Assembly (NCBI GenBank): GCA_903895255.1
Contig: CAITTG010000054.1
Coordinates: forward strand, 1 to 52,372
From: an uncultured Verrucomicrobia subdivision 3 bacterium
GTDB taxonomy: Bacteria; Verrucomicrobiota; Verrucomicrobiia; Limisphaerales; UBA11358
DNA: 52,372 nt
Direction: 5' to 3'
Below, one piece after another: positions 34,000 to 41,856 of this stretch (its first letter is position 1; every line of letters begins with the position of its first letter). Under the pieces are notes generated by a model that saw only the letters and a list, made by a program, of their open reading frames with translations, made no database searches and was not told the DNA's origin. The position numbers were made by a program, and so were the translations under genes.

Positions 34000-34523
34000 C
34001 AGTTGGACTCCGGGTTTTGGGGCGCCGCCGCCGCCAGTTTTTGGGTTAAGGGCAGGAAAATAAAGTAAAGTGCCACTCCGGCCAGTGGTGCCACCACCAG
34101 CCAGCCCACCACGCCATGCCAGCCGGTCAGTCCAAATTCCTTGAAAAACGCCAGCGGCGACGCCCGGAATTTCGCAATCAATTCCGGAATTGAAAAACTC
34201 ACGCGCGGCGACCGTGTCAGGTGTTCGCCCAGCCGCACAAAGGGGGCGAACAGCCCCATTTGGAGCGGCGAGGCCAGCCAGTTCACCAGTTGAATCACCG
34301 GCTGGTTTAAGCCCAGCCAGATGCCTATGAAAAAGCACATCAGCGAGGTCGCGCCCACGATGGGAAAGGCCGAGATGCAAACCCCCAGCGTGATCGTTAG
34401 CGCGATTTTCTGCGGCGTGATGCCCTGCCGGAGCTGCGCCACCAGCAAACCCACCACGCGTTCCCGCCAGAAGGTTGCCAGTCGCGCAGTGAGGGTGGTT
34501 TTGGGCATGGCCAGGGTGGTCAT
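33999..34523 (-). CDS. DUF2062 membrane protein
   Basis: The 174-residue product fits DUF2062: a charged N-terminus with the family block QLRQGITPQKIALTITLGVC and then ISAFPIVGATS, followed by FFIGIWLGLNQPVIQLVNWL. Four to five hydrophobic segments are present. Members are small inner-membrane proteins of unknown function, sometimes fused to glycosyltransferases. ATG at 34523 overlaps the upstream stop codon by four bases (ATGA). Its presence in an acyl-modification operon is not part of the mycobacterial arrangement and is specific to this larger version. Confidence 0.85.
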   Translation of the reverse strand: MTTLAMPKTTLTARLATFWRERVVGLLVAQLRQGITPQKIALTITLGVCISAFPIVGATSLMCFFIGIWLGLNQPVIQLVNWLASPLQMGLFAPFVRLGEHLTRSPRVSFSIPELIAKFRASPLAFFKEFGLTGWHGVVGWLVVAPLAGVALYFIFLPLTQKLAAAAPQNPESN

Positions 34524-34855
34524 TTAGGGGAACGCAACAACACCTGCTCCAGGCTCGCGGTGGCGGGCAAACGGAACAGGGTGATCAGCATGTAAACGGA
34601 CATGGCGATGTTTCCTAATAGCAAAATGGCCACCAGCCAGGCCAGCCGCGCCGCCCACGCCGTTTCCTTGTAACAAACCCAGGTGAAAAAGGTCAGGAAG
34701 CCAAAGTAACAGTCAAACAGGGTGGCAATGAACCATGGATGGGTGACCAGCGCCTCGGGCGTTTTCCACAATGCGCATGCGTGACTGGCCCAACTGGTGG
34801 CCAGCAGCATGGTGACCAGCACGCCCATGAAAAAAATTCGCAATGTCCAGATCAT
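34520..34855 (-). CDS. DUF1475-like small membrane protein
   Basis: The 111-residue protein has three hydrophobic segments and the block HPWFIATLFDCYFGFLTFFT then WVCYKETAWAARLAWLVAIL, which I associate with DUF1475, a family shared by bacteria and plants and of unknown function. ATG at 34855 gives MIWTLRIFFMGVLVTMLLAT; the in-frame sequence upstream overlaps the first CFAS gene and is not used. It overlaps CFAS by four bases and DUF2062 by four, so it is translated in the same chain of coupled genes. Confidence 0.75.
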   Translation of the reverse strand: MIWTLRIFFMGVLVTMLLATSWASHACALWKTPEALVTHPWFIATLFDCYFGFLTFFTWVCYKETAWAARLAWLVAILLLGNIAMSVYMLITLFRLPATASLEQVLLRSPK

Positions 34856-36129
34856 GATTCCGCCAGGGTGGGATTGTTGGGCCGGGTGTAAACCGCCTGC
34901 ACCACGGTGATGTTGCGCCGCGCAAACGCGGCCTCGCAGTACGAGAGGTAGTAATTCCATTTGCGGATGAACCGGGTGTCAAAGTTTAGCGCCCGCACCG
35001 CCGCCTCGTTCTGCTGGAAGGCGGTCCGCCAGCGTCGCAACGTTTCCGCGTAGTCCAGCCCGAGGTCCTTCAAATCGTGCAGGAACAAATCCCCGGTCCG
35101 GCGCAATGCCTGGTTGACCCGGTGAACGGAGAGCAGTAGCGAGCCCGGGAAAATATGCTTCTGAATCCAGTCCACATTCTTGCGCATGGCCGCATGGCGG
35201 CCATCCGGGCAGGTAATCATTTGCAAGGCCAGCAGGCCCGCGGGCTTGAGCAGTTCCTGGCACTTGGCGAAATAGGTTTCCAAGTAAGCGTCGCCCACGG
35301 CCTCGAGCATTTCGATGGACACAATTTTATCAAATTTCCCCGTCACCAGCCGGTAATCCATTAGTCGAATGTCGATTTTATCCGCCAGATTTTCCCGACG
35401 GAAGAGGTCGCGCGCGTAATTAAATTGCTCCTCCGAAATCGTCACCGTTTTGATCCGCACACCATAGTTTTCCGCCGCGTGCCGGCTGAACCCGCCCCAG
35501 CCGCTGCCAATCTCCAGCACATGCTCCCCGGGTTGCAACCGCAACTGCCGGCACAAACGGTCATATTTGGCCGTCTGCGCCGCTTCCAGCGATTGACCGG
35601 GCGTTTCAAACAATGCCGAGGAATAGGTCATCGTGCGGTCCAGGAACAACTGGTAGAAATCGTTGCCCAAATCATAGTGCTCGGCAATGTTCCGCCGGCT
35701 GGTGTCCAGGCTGTTCGGCCGCAGCCAGTGCCCAATCCGGTTCTGCCACCCGAGCAGGTTCACCAGCCATTGTTTGGCGCGGGAACCCGACATCCCGGGA
35801 GCGTTGTCCACATTCAAAATGAACCATCCTATGACCCGCGTAATGTCATCCGTCTCCCAATCCCCGTCCACATAACCTTCCCCAAAGCCGACGTCCCCAA
35901 AAAGCACGCAGCGTTTGAAAAACGAGCGGTTTACGATCCGCACGTTCGCGCACGCATCGGCGGTCGGTTGGCCGCAAACGACTTTCGTGCCGTCCGGCAG
36001 TTCCAGCCGCAGACAGCCGCGCGTCATGCCGGCCAGGGTTTGCAACACAACCCGTTCGTAAAACGAGGCCGGCTGCGCCTGCTGGCGGGGCAGCGGCACA
36101 TTCAGGGTCGAGGTGGATTCGGGATTCAT
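34852..36129 (-). CDS. Cyclopropane-fatty-acid synthase family methyltransferase
   Basis: The 425-residue enzyme has the full CFAS architecture. The N-terminal lipid-binding domain (about residues 25-130) precedes HYDLGNDFYQLFLDRTMTYS (151-170), the SAM motif VLEIGSGWGGFSRHAAE (204-220), and SIEMLEAVGDAYLETYF. CFAS enzymes add a methylene from SAM to an acyl double bond in phospholipids. Here the residue aligned with the catalytic-site His of E. coli CFAS is Gln (LALQMIT), while Glu (LEAVG) and Tyr (DYAETLRRW) are kept. This pattern is shared with the UfaA1-like branch in sigK-type loci, so the product may be a methyl- or methylene-branched acid instead of a cyclopropane. It starts nine bases after DUF1365. 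Confidence 0.9.
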   Translation of the reverse strand: MNPESTSTLNVPLPRQQAQPASFYERVVLQTLAGMTRGCLRLELPDGTKVVCGQPTADACANVRIVNRSFFKRCVLFGDVGFGEGYVDGDWETDDITRVIGWFILNVDNAPGMSGSRAKQWLVNLLGWQNRIGHWLRPNSLDTSRRNIAEHYDLGNDFYQLFLDRTMTYSSALFETPGQSLEAAQTAKYDRLCRQLRLQPGEHVLEIGSGWGGFSRHAAENYGVRIKTVTISEEQFNYARDLFRRENLADKIDIRLMDYRLVTGKFDKIVSIEMLEAVGDAYLETYFAKCQELLKPAGLLALQMITCPDGRHAAMRKNVDWIQKHIFPGSLLLSVHRVNQALRRTGDLFLHDLKDLGLDYAETLRRWRTAFQQNEAAVRALNFDTRFIRKWNYYLSYCEAAFARRNITVVQAVYTRPNNPTLAES

Positions 36130-36138
36130 GGGTTTTTT

Positions 36139-36930
36139 TCAGGGGGCAAGGGAGGCATGCGGCCGCCGCACGTCGCGTTGCAATTCGGGATGGGCGGCCT
36201 TGGCATAAAACGGCACGCGCTTGGCCCACAAGCGGAAGGCATGCCAGTGAATGAGGAAAATCACCTTCAAGGTGATCAGCGGATACTTGAACGTAAACCA
36301 GGCCAGGCTGCGGTTGGTCAGCTCCCGGCGCTGGCCGGTCAGCGTGCTGATAAACATCTTTTTGGCGCCCGCGAGTTCGTCCACCTTGACATCTAGTTTG
36401 CCGGCGGGAATCTGCAGGCGAAAATCAAAATTGAGATCCAGTTTCGAAAACGGCGACACGTAGAAATCCTTCGGCAGGATTTTTTCAAACGCCCCGCCCG
36501 GTTTCTGGTCCTCCGCCCGGAGCAGGAACAGTTTCATTTCCCGAAAGGTATTCCCCACCTCGGCCACGGTGGCCACCGGCTCGCCCGCACTGTTGAAACA
36601 GTAATAAATCGAAATGGGATTGAAAATATAGCCCAGCACGCGCGGCAGGGTCAGCAGCATCACCCGGTCCGCCGGTGCGGGGACGAGGCCTTTTTCCCGC
36701 AGAAATCCATGGATCCGCTCCTTGAGCGGCACCGCGCCCGCCGGCTCGTGGTCCGCGTCGCAAAAACTGTACACATTCCGCCGGTTATGGCTGAAGAGCC
36801 AGAGTTTCCGCGCCACGCCCGCCAGCTCATCCAGGTCCAGGTAGAACATGAACAGGTCGTGCTGGAAATGATGCACGCGCGGCGAAAAACGGTGGTGCAT
36901 CAGCGAGCATTCATAAAAACACGAATTCAT
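36139..36930 (-). CDS. DUF1365 protein
   Basis: The 263-residue protein matches DUF1365. It starts MNSCFYECSLMHHRFSPRVH then FQHDLFMFYLDLDEL, has the block RVLGYIFNPISIYYCFNSAG near residue 100, and FREMKLFLLR and DFYVSPF further on, all typical. The fold and activity are unknown to me. DUF1365 genes are regularly next to FAD amine-oxidase-like and CFAS genes, as in Mycobacterium (Rv0448c) and in proteobacterial singlet-oxygen regulons. ATG at 36930 overlaps the FAD-protein stop by four bases. It is probably a required partner in acyl-chain modification. Confidence 0.9.
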   Translation of the reverse strand: MNSCFYECSLMHHRFSPRVHHFQHDLFMFYLDLDELAGVARKLWLFSHNRRNVYSFCDADHEPAGAVPLKERIHGFLREKGLVPAPADRVMLLTLPRVLGYIFNPISIYYCFNSAGEPVATVAEVGNTFREMKLFLLRAEDQKPGGAFEKILPKDFYVSPFSKLDLNFDFRLQIPAGKLDVKVDELAGAKKMFISTLTGQRRELTNRSLAWFTFKYPLITLKVIFLIHWHAFRLWAKRVPFYAKAAHPELQRDVRRPHASLAP

Positions 36931-38183
36931 GGCAGCAACCTTTCCCCCGTCAACTGGCGGCACAGCTCCAGCGCGGACGTGAAGGCGTCCTCGTGAAAGC
37001 CGTACCGAAAGTAACTCCCGCAAAAATAGACATTATTCATACGCGCATTCAACCCCGGCAGCTCCGCCTGCGCCCGGATCGCCCCCAGACTGAACACCGG
37101 GTGTTCATAATGAATACGCTTCAGCACCGTGTTTGGATTCACCGAATCTTCCCCATTGATGGAAACAAAATAATTTTGTTCGTCCGAGACGCCCTGCAAG
37201 CGGTTCATCCAGTAAATCGTCGACGGGGCCCGGCCCGCCGCCATGCGATAGTTCCAGGCCGCCCAGCAAAGCCGCGTCCGCGGCATCACCGAAGCATCCG
37301 TGTGCAGCAGGGCCGAGTTGGTCTGATATTTAAATTCGCCCAGCACCGCGCGCTCCCGCTCGTCCGCATCCGTTAGCAGACCCAGCGATTCATCAGCATG
37401 ACTGGCCAGAATGACCTGGTCGAACAACTCCGACTTGCCGGTGCTATCGGTCACCCGTACCTGCCCGCCTTCGCGCCGCACGCTCGTCGCCCCGCGCTTC
37501 AGCCGGAGAGCGTCCCGAAAGGGGGCCGTTAGTTTCGCCACATATGCCTGCGAACCGTTCGTCACCGTCAGCCACGGATGCTGCGTGTGCAGGCCCAAAA
37601 AACCATGATTGTGAAAAAACCGCAGCAGGGTCACCGCCGGAAACTCCAGCATCAGCCCCGGCGGCGTGGACCACACGGCCGAACTCATCGGGACCAGGTA
37701 GAGTTGCAGGAAATCCTTCCCGTACCCGCGTTCCCGCACATAGTCGCCCAGGGTCTGGCTCTGGTGGCGGGGCTCATTAAGTGCCGTGATGGCCTCCTGG
37801 TTGAAGCGGTTGATCTGTCCCAGCATTCGCCAGAAACGCGGACGCACCAGGTTGCGTCGCTGGGCGAACAGGTGGTTCAAGCTGCTCCCGCAATATTCCA
37901 GGCCGGTTGGCTGGTGCATCACACTAAACGACATGTCGGTCGGCTTGACCGCCACACGGAGTTCCTCAAACAGCCGGGTCAGATTCGGATACGTGACCCG
38001 GTTGAACACCATGAAACCCGTGTCAATCGGCACGGAACGCTGGCGCTCCGTGACGGTCACCGTGTTGGCGTGCCCGCCCGGATAGTCGTTCTTTTCGTAA
38101 AGCGAGAGCGCGTACCGGCGGTGCAAAAAGTGGGCGCACCCCAGACCGGCGATGCCCGTTCCGATGATGGCCAGTCGTTTCAC
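36927..38183 (-). CDS. FAD-dependent amine-oxidase-like oxidoreductase
   Basis: The 418-residue flavoprotein begins KRLAIIGTGIAGLGCAHFLH, the dinucleotide-binding GxGxxG fold, followed by LYEKNDYPGGHANTVT, the second FAD block of the NAD(P)-binding-8/amine-oxidase group. The C-terminal NNVYFCGSYFRYGFHEDAFT closes the FAD domain. Homologues (Rv0449c in Mycobacterium) are encoded next to CFAS genes, and in plants a similar domain is fused to the N-terminus of cyclopropane synthase. It may supply redox chemistry on the alkylated acyl chain. The start at 38183 overlaps the desaturase stop by four bases. Confidence 0.9.
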   Translation of the reverse strand: MKRLAIIGTGIAGLGCAHFLHRRYALSLYEKNDYPGGHANTVTVTERQRSVPIDTGFMVFNRVTYPNLTRLFEELRVAVKPTDMSFSVMHQPTGLEYCGSSLNHLFAQRRNLVRPRFWRMLGQINRFNQEAITALNEPRHQSQTLGDYVRERGYGKDFLQLYLVPMSSAVWSTPPGLMLEFPAVTLLRFFHNHGFLGLHTQHPWLTVTNGSQAYVAKLTAPFRDALRLKRGATSVRREGGQVRVTDSTGKSELFDQVILASHADESLGLLTDADERERAVLGEFKYQTNSALLHTDASVMPRTRLCWAAWNYRMAAGRAPSTIYWMNRLQGVSDEQNYFVSINGEDSVNPNTVLKRIHYEHPVFSLGAIRAQAELPGLNARMNNVYFCGSYFRYGFHEDAFTSALELCRQLTGERLLP

Positions 38184-39187
38184 GGGCGCGTTGGATGACC
38201 AGGTAAAGGATTTCGGGTTCCGGGAATTCGATGGGTATTTTCATAGGCAGCGCGGGGAACGGGTTTTAAATTCCAGATCAAGCCGGTCCAGGAAAGGGTT
38301 TTGAGCACGTAATAAGAGATGTCAATTTCCCACCAGTAAAAACCCTGGCGGACGGTGTTCATGTGGCAGTGATGATTGTTATGCCAGCCCTCGCCCAGCG
38401 TGATTAGGGCGAGCAGCAGGCTGTTGCGGCTGTTGTCCTCGGTCGCATACCGCCGGTTGCCCAGCAAGTGCGCCAGCGAGTTGATCGATGAGGTCGCGTG
38501 AAACAGCACCGTGGTGCTGATGAAAAAGCCCCATACCAGCATTTGCCAGGACGTCACCCCGAGCGACGGAAACCAGCTCCCCAGAAAATGCCCCAGGGTG
38601 AACAGGCCCGTGGCAAACAAAATCGGCACCACCGTGTCAAACCGGTTCAAAAACACCAGCTCCGGATATTTGGCCAGATCCCGCACCTGCGAATAATCCG
38701 TGGGAAAATTCCGCGCGCTGGTGATCCAGCCAATGTGCGACCACCAGAAGCCCCGCAGGATCGGGGAATGCACATCCTCCTCCTCGTCCGAGTGCTTATG
38801 ATGGTGGCGGTGCTGGTAACTCCACCATAAGGGGCCGCGCTGAACGGCGCAGGCTCCCAGCACGGCAAAGAGAAACTGGGCCGTCCGGGAGGTGTTGAAA
38901 GTGCGGTGGGAAAAATATCGGTGATAAAATCCCGTGATCGCAAACATCCGGATCAGATAAAGCCCCACCGCCGCCCCCACCGCCGTCCAGCTCCAGCCAC
39001 AGAGAAAAACCCCCAGGCAACCCAGGTGCAGAATGACAAAGGGCACCACCCGCATCCATTCCACCCGGTCCGGCCGCGCGCGAATCGCCGCCAGGTCGCC
39101 GTTCCCGTAATCGGCGTCAAACCATTGCTTTAAGGAGCGCCCCAGGCGGCTCCACCCTCTCGCTGGCTGACTGGTTGCGTTTGTCAT
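38180..39187 (-). CDS. Acyl-CoA/acyl-lipid desaturase (Delta-9-type)
   Basis: The 335-residue membrane di-iron desaturase has the three histidine boxes in the expected order: HRYFSH (89-94), HRHHH (126-130) and HNNHH in GEGWHNNHHCHMN near residue 272. Four membrane spans are visible. Such enzymes place a cis double bond in a saturated acyl chain, the substrate that CFAS enzymes need, so it plausibly feeds the operon. ATG at 39187 is preferred because GGAAAG lies about eight bases upstream; an in-frame ATG at 39202 would place the proposed -10 element almost on the start. It is the first gene of the nine-gene operon. Confidence 0.92.
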   Translation of the reverse strand: MTNATSQPARGWSRLGRSLKQWFDADYGNGDLAAIRARPDRVEWMRVVPFVILHLGCLGVFLCGWSWTAVGAAVGLYLIRMFAITGFYHRYFSHRTFNTSRTAQFLFAVLGACAVQRGPLWWSYQHRHHHKHSDEEEDVHSPILRGFWWSHIGWITSARNFPTDYSQVRDLAKYPELVFLNRFDTVVPILFATGLFTLGHFLGSWFPSLGVTSWQMLVWGFFISTTVLFHATSSINSLAHLLGNRRYATEDNSRNSLLLALITLGEGWHNNHHCHMNTVRQGFYWWEIDISYYVLKTLSWTGLIWNLKPVPRAAYENTHRIPGTRNPLPGHPTRP

Positions 39188-39206
39188 TTGTGTTCTTTCC
39201 ATAGAT

Positions 39207-39234
39207 TAATCGTTTCTGAGCGCCAAATGGATGC
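39207..39234 (-). promoter_or_regulatory. Candidate ECF-type promoter for the lipid-modification operon
   Basis: On the minus strand, GCATCC (39234-39229) is followed after 16 bases by CGATTA (39212-39207), about 20 bases before the desaturase ATG. This resembles the SigK-type promoter of mycobacteria (about CCATCC-N16/17-CGAAT, from memory). The -35 lies in one arm of the inverted repeat at 39228-39253. Proposed, not shown. Confidence 0.5.
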
Positions 39235-39253
39235 ATCGAAATAAATGCATCCA
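39228..39253. promoter_or_regulatory. Perfect inverted repeat in the divergent sigma/desaturase control region
   Basis: TGGATGCAT (39228-39236) and ATGCATCCA (39245-39253) are perfect inverted copies around the 8-base spacer CGAAATAA. Each arm contains GCATCC pointing outward. The repeat could be a regulator's operator, or simply two back-to-back -35 elements recognised by the sigma factor encoded alongside. Confidence 0.65.
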
Positions 39254-39274
39254 ACCCATCCCACCGTACGTTCT
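39247..39274 (+). promoter_or_regulatory. Candidate autoregulatory ECF-type promoter of the sigma gene
   Basis: On the plus strand, GCATCC (39247-39252) is followed after 16 bases by CGTTCT (39269-39274). It has the same -35 and spacer as the minus-strand candidate and the same CG at the start of -10, but a less similar -10. It would drive the sigma/anti-sigma pair with a leader of about 105 bases if translation starts at 39386. Confidence 0.4.
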
Positions 39275-39350
39275 TTTAGTGAAGAAGCCAACTTGTCATT
39301 CGCTGGCCCATTTGATATGAATTTAGCTGCGTGCATTGCGTTCAGTCCGG

Positions 39351-39368
39351 TTTTCCCCCGGGGGAAAA
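39351..39368. promoter_or_regulatory. Perfect 18-bp palindrome before the sigma gene
   Basis: TTTTCCCCCGGGGGAAAA is a perfect palindrome ending 17 bases before the preferred sigma start (ATG 39386). It could be a dimer-binding operator or an RNA structure hiding the start region. No loop is present, so hairpin formation in RNA would need to open the central pairs. Confidence 0.45.
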
Positions 39369-39385
39369 TCTCTCCGGACTTGGCG

Positions 39386-39994
39386 ATGTCGCTGGCAACC
39401 ATACGAGTGAATCCGCAGGACATTCAGAACGACGCCGCCGAGGCCGGCCGGGACATGGAATTGTTCCGCCGCATCGGGGCGCGGGACCGTGACGCGTTCG
39501 CCGAGTTCTACGATCGTCACGCCACCCGTCTGTATTCCGTCGCCCAGCGCATTCTCAACGACGCCATTGAGGCCCAGGATGTCGTCCAGGATGCCTTCGT
39601 GCAGATTTGGGAAAAAGCCGCCAGCTTTGATCCCCGGCTCGGCCAGCCCTCCTATTGGGTGGTCACCCTCGTCCGCAACAAATCCATCGACCGCATCCGC
39701 GCCTCCCAGCGCCGCGCCAAGCTGGCCGACGCCGCCGGCGCCGAGTCCGCCCTGATCACCGAAGTCGCCGCGTCCGCGCACGAAAGCCTGCACGGCCAGG
39801 AAAAAGCCGGCCTCATCCGTTCCGCCCTCGTGGAACTGCCTGCCGACCAGCGGCATGCCATTGAACTCGCCTTTTTCTCCGGCCTCACCCAGCACGAAAT
39901 TTCCGCCCAACTCAGCCAGCCGCTGGGCACCATCAAGGCCCGCATCCGCCGCGGCCTCCTCAAACTGCGCGATCAACTGGAGGGCGTGCTATGA
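39386..39994 (+). CDS. ECF sigma factor, SigK-like
   Basis: The 202-residue protein has the two domains of an extracytoplasmic-function sigma factor. Region 2 is FAEFYDRHATRLYSVAQRIL followed by AQDVVQDAFVQIWEKAASFD. Region 4 is LPADQRHAIELAFFSGLTQH then EISAQLSQPLGTIKARIRRG. The wording of region 4 is like the SigK group (ECF19). Start choice is uncertain: ATG at 39386 gives 23 residues before region 2, ATG at 39317 would add 23 more. Its TGA overlaps the anti-sigma ATG (ATGA). It is divergent from the lipid operon, its likely target. Confidence 0.92.
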   Translation: MSLATIRVNPQDIQNDAAEAGRDMELFRRIGARDRDAFAEFYDRHATRLYSVAQRILNDAIEAQDVVQDAFVQIWEKAASFDPRLGQPSYWVVTLVRNKSIDRIRASQRRAKLADAAGAESALITEVAASAHESLHGQEKAGLIRSALVELPADQRHAIELAFFSGLTQHEISAQLSQPLGTIKARIRRGLLKLRDQLEGVL

Positions 39995-40788
39995 TGATCG
40001 ACGAACGCCTGCAAGAGCTGGCGGGGTTGTACGTCCTGGGAGTCCTGGACGGCGCGGAATTGCGCGAATTTGAAACCGCCCTCGACCGCAGCGCCGAGCT
40101 GCGCCAGTTCGTGGCGGGTTTGCATCCGGCCGTGGAAGCCGTGGCCGGATCCGCCCCGGTGGCCGTCCCGCCCCCGGAACTGCGCGCCCGCATTCTGGCC
40201 CGGATCGAACCGCAAAAAGTCCTCACCCTGCCGGACCGCCCCATTGCCGCCGTCCTGTGGTGGTGGCGCGCCCTCACCGCTGGCCTCGCGGTCGCCTGCG
40301 TTTTCCTGCTGGTTTCCGACCGCCAGTTGCGCCAGACCGTGGCCGCCCAAAACCAGCAGCTCAGTCAGCTCCAACAACTGGCCCAATCCTTGCAGACGGC
40401 CACCAACGACCTCAACCACGCTGTTCTGGCCCTGCGCGAATCCAACCGCCTCGCCAACCTGCGCATTACCATGCTCAATTCCTTGATCGCGGACGCGCCC
40501 CGGACCGTCGCCGTCACCCTCTGGGATTATCAAGCGGAAAATGGCGAGTTTGTCGTGCAAAACCTCAAACCGCTCCCCGCCGACCGCGACTATGAACTCT
40601 GGGTCATGGACGAGCACAAAGTACCCGTGGCGGCGGGCGTGTTTCACATGGATGCCAGCGGCACCACCCGCATGGATTTCCGGCCCAGCCGCGAAATCAA
40701 AACTCCCGGCCAATTCTGTGTGACCGAGGAGGTCAAGGGGGGCGTGGACTCGCCCACCATCAAAAACCTGATCCTCGCCAGCAATTAA
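39991..40788 (+). CDS. RskA-like membrane anti-sigma factor
   Basis: The 265-residue protein has an N-terminal sigma-binding helix bundle (LQELAGLYVLGVLDGAELRE then FETALDRS), a single membrane span (about residues 87-108), a Gln-rich coiled-coil stretch (about 110-155), and a C-terminal RskA domain with YELWVMDEHKVPVAAGVFHM. RskA holds SigK inactive at the membrane until a signal, in Mycobacterium a redox or proteolytic one, releases it. No zinc-binding HxxxCxxC is visible at the N-terminus, so a ChrR-type zinc mechanism is unlikely. It overlaps the sigma gene by four bases. The anti-sigma call rests on architecture and position. Confidence 0.9.
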   Translation: MMIDERLQELAGLYVLGVLDGAELREFETALDRSAELRQFVAGLHPAVEAVAGSAPVAVPPPELRARILARIEPQKVLTLPDRPIAAVLWWWRALTAGLAVACVFLLVSDRQLRQTVAAQNQQLSQLQQLAQSLQTATNDLNHAVLALRESNRLANLRITMLNSLIADAPRTVAVTLWDYQAENGEFVVQNLKPLPADRDYELWVMDEHKVPVAAGVFHMDASGTTRMDFRPSREIKTPGQFCVTEEVKGGVDSPTIKNLILASN

Positions 40789-40842
40789 CCGGCGCCTGGT
40801 TTTGTCGCTCGCTCGTTCGCCCGGCTGGCTCATCCCCCCCGG

Positions 40843-41856
40843 TCACAATTTCAATTGCTCCACCACCGCTGCCACAATGGAACTGAGCTCCCCGCCGGTC
40901 AATCGTGTATTACTCGCATTCGTCCGCCGCAACTCACACTCCCGGGCGGCCTCCGGATAACCACAATCACCCAGCAGACAGGCCAGTTTGCCCTTCGCTT
41001 CCTCCAGATTCGCCAGCTCCGTGGCACTCATGGGGAAGCGCGGCGGCCCGGGATTAAAGCCGCGCAAGGCGACCGCCGCGCGAAAACCCTCCGGAAAATT
41101 TCCCGCCGCAAACATGGCGCCGATGATGTCCTGGATTTTGAGCTGCACCCGGCGGCATTCGGCATGATTGCCCGCCCGGAAATCATTGTACAATTTCACA
41201 ATGACCTCCGGCATCACCCCGGAACTCGCAATCGTTCCCCCGTCGCCCCCCATCACCAGGCTCGGATACAAAATCTCCTCGGTGCCGCTGAAGCAGACAA
41301 AATCCGGCCGCTGCGGCTTGATCTGCGCCAGCATCGTGCAGAAGCGCGGAAAGTCGCGGCTCGAATCCTTGATGCCGATGATTCGCGGGCAATCCAGCGC
41401 CAGTCGGCGCACCACCGGCAGGCTGATTTCATTGGAGAACTGCGGGATGTTGTAGAGCAGAATGTCGATCGGCGACTGGGCCGCGAGTTCCCGAAAATAT
41501 TTTTCGATGCTCTCCTGGGAGACTTTGTAATAGTAAGGCCCGGTCAGGCTTACCGCCCGGCAGCCGAGGTCGGCATAAAACTGGCACGCCTGCAAGACCT
41601 GGTCGGCGTTGGGCTCCGCCGCGCCGGCGAGGATGGGAAGCCGTCCGCGATTTTCCTCCGCCATGATTTTCACGACCCGCAGCCGGTCTTCATAACTCAA
41701 ACGGATGAATTCGCCCGTGCTGCCGTTGGGATAAAGCCCGTGGACGCCTTTTTCAATAAGCCAGGCGGTCAAGCGCCGCAACTCGCACTCATTGATCGAG
41801 TGGTCATCGTTGAAGGGAACGATGTTCGGAGTGTAGATGCCGGATATTTTGGTCAT
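40843..41856 (-). CDS. DapA-family (dihydrodipicolinate synthase-like) aldolase or dehydratase
   Basis: The 337-residue TIM-barrel enzyme belongs to the DHDPS/N-acetylneuraminate lyase family, class I aldolases acting through a Schiff base. Visible motifs are YPNGSTGEF (substrate carboxylate loop), the Tyr in LLYNIPQFSNEI and the Schiff-base Lys in IIGIKDSSRD. It is not expected to be a true dapA, because it ends a sugar-acid operon and diverges from DapA near its C-terminus. It more likely cleaves a 2-keto-3-deoxy sugar acid. It overlaps the upstream TIM-barrel gene by four bases, and ATG at 41856 gives MTKISGIYTPNIVPF. It converges with the anti-sigma gene, 54 bases apart. Confidence 0.87.
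   Translation of the reverse strand: MTKISGIYTPNIVPFNDDHSINECELRRLTAWLIEKGVHGLYPNGSTGEFIRLSYEDRLRVVKIMAEENRGRLPILAGAAEPNADQVLQACQFYADLGCRAVSLTGPYYYKVSQESIEKYFRELAAQSPIDILLYNIPQFSNEISLPVVRRLALDCPRIIGIKDSSRDFPRFCTMLAQIKPQRPDFVCFSGTEEILYPSLVMGGDGGTIASSGVMPEVIVKLYNDFRAGNHAECRRVQLKIQDIIGAMFAAGNFPEGFRAAVALRGFNPGPPRFPMSATELANLEEAKGKLACLLGDCGYPEAARECELRRTNASNTRLTGGELSSIVAAVVEQLKL

Noticed and set aside
33190..34380. Longer form of the DUF1295 gene starting at 34380
   Set aside because: The first 127 residues overlap DUF2062 in another frame and resemble no protein; ATG at 33999 gives the family's normal start.
40843..41856. Calling the aldolase dapA
   Set aside because: Family motifs are present, but operon context is sugar-acid catabolism and no lysine gene is nearby, so a lysine-pathway role is not supported.
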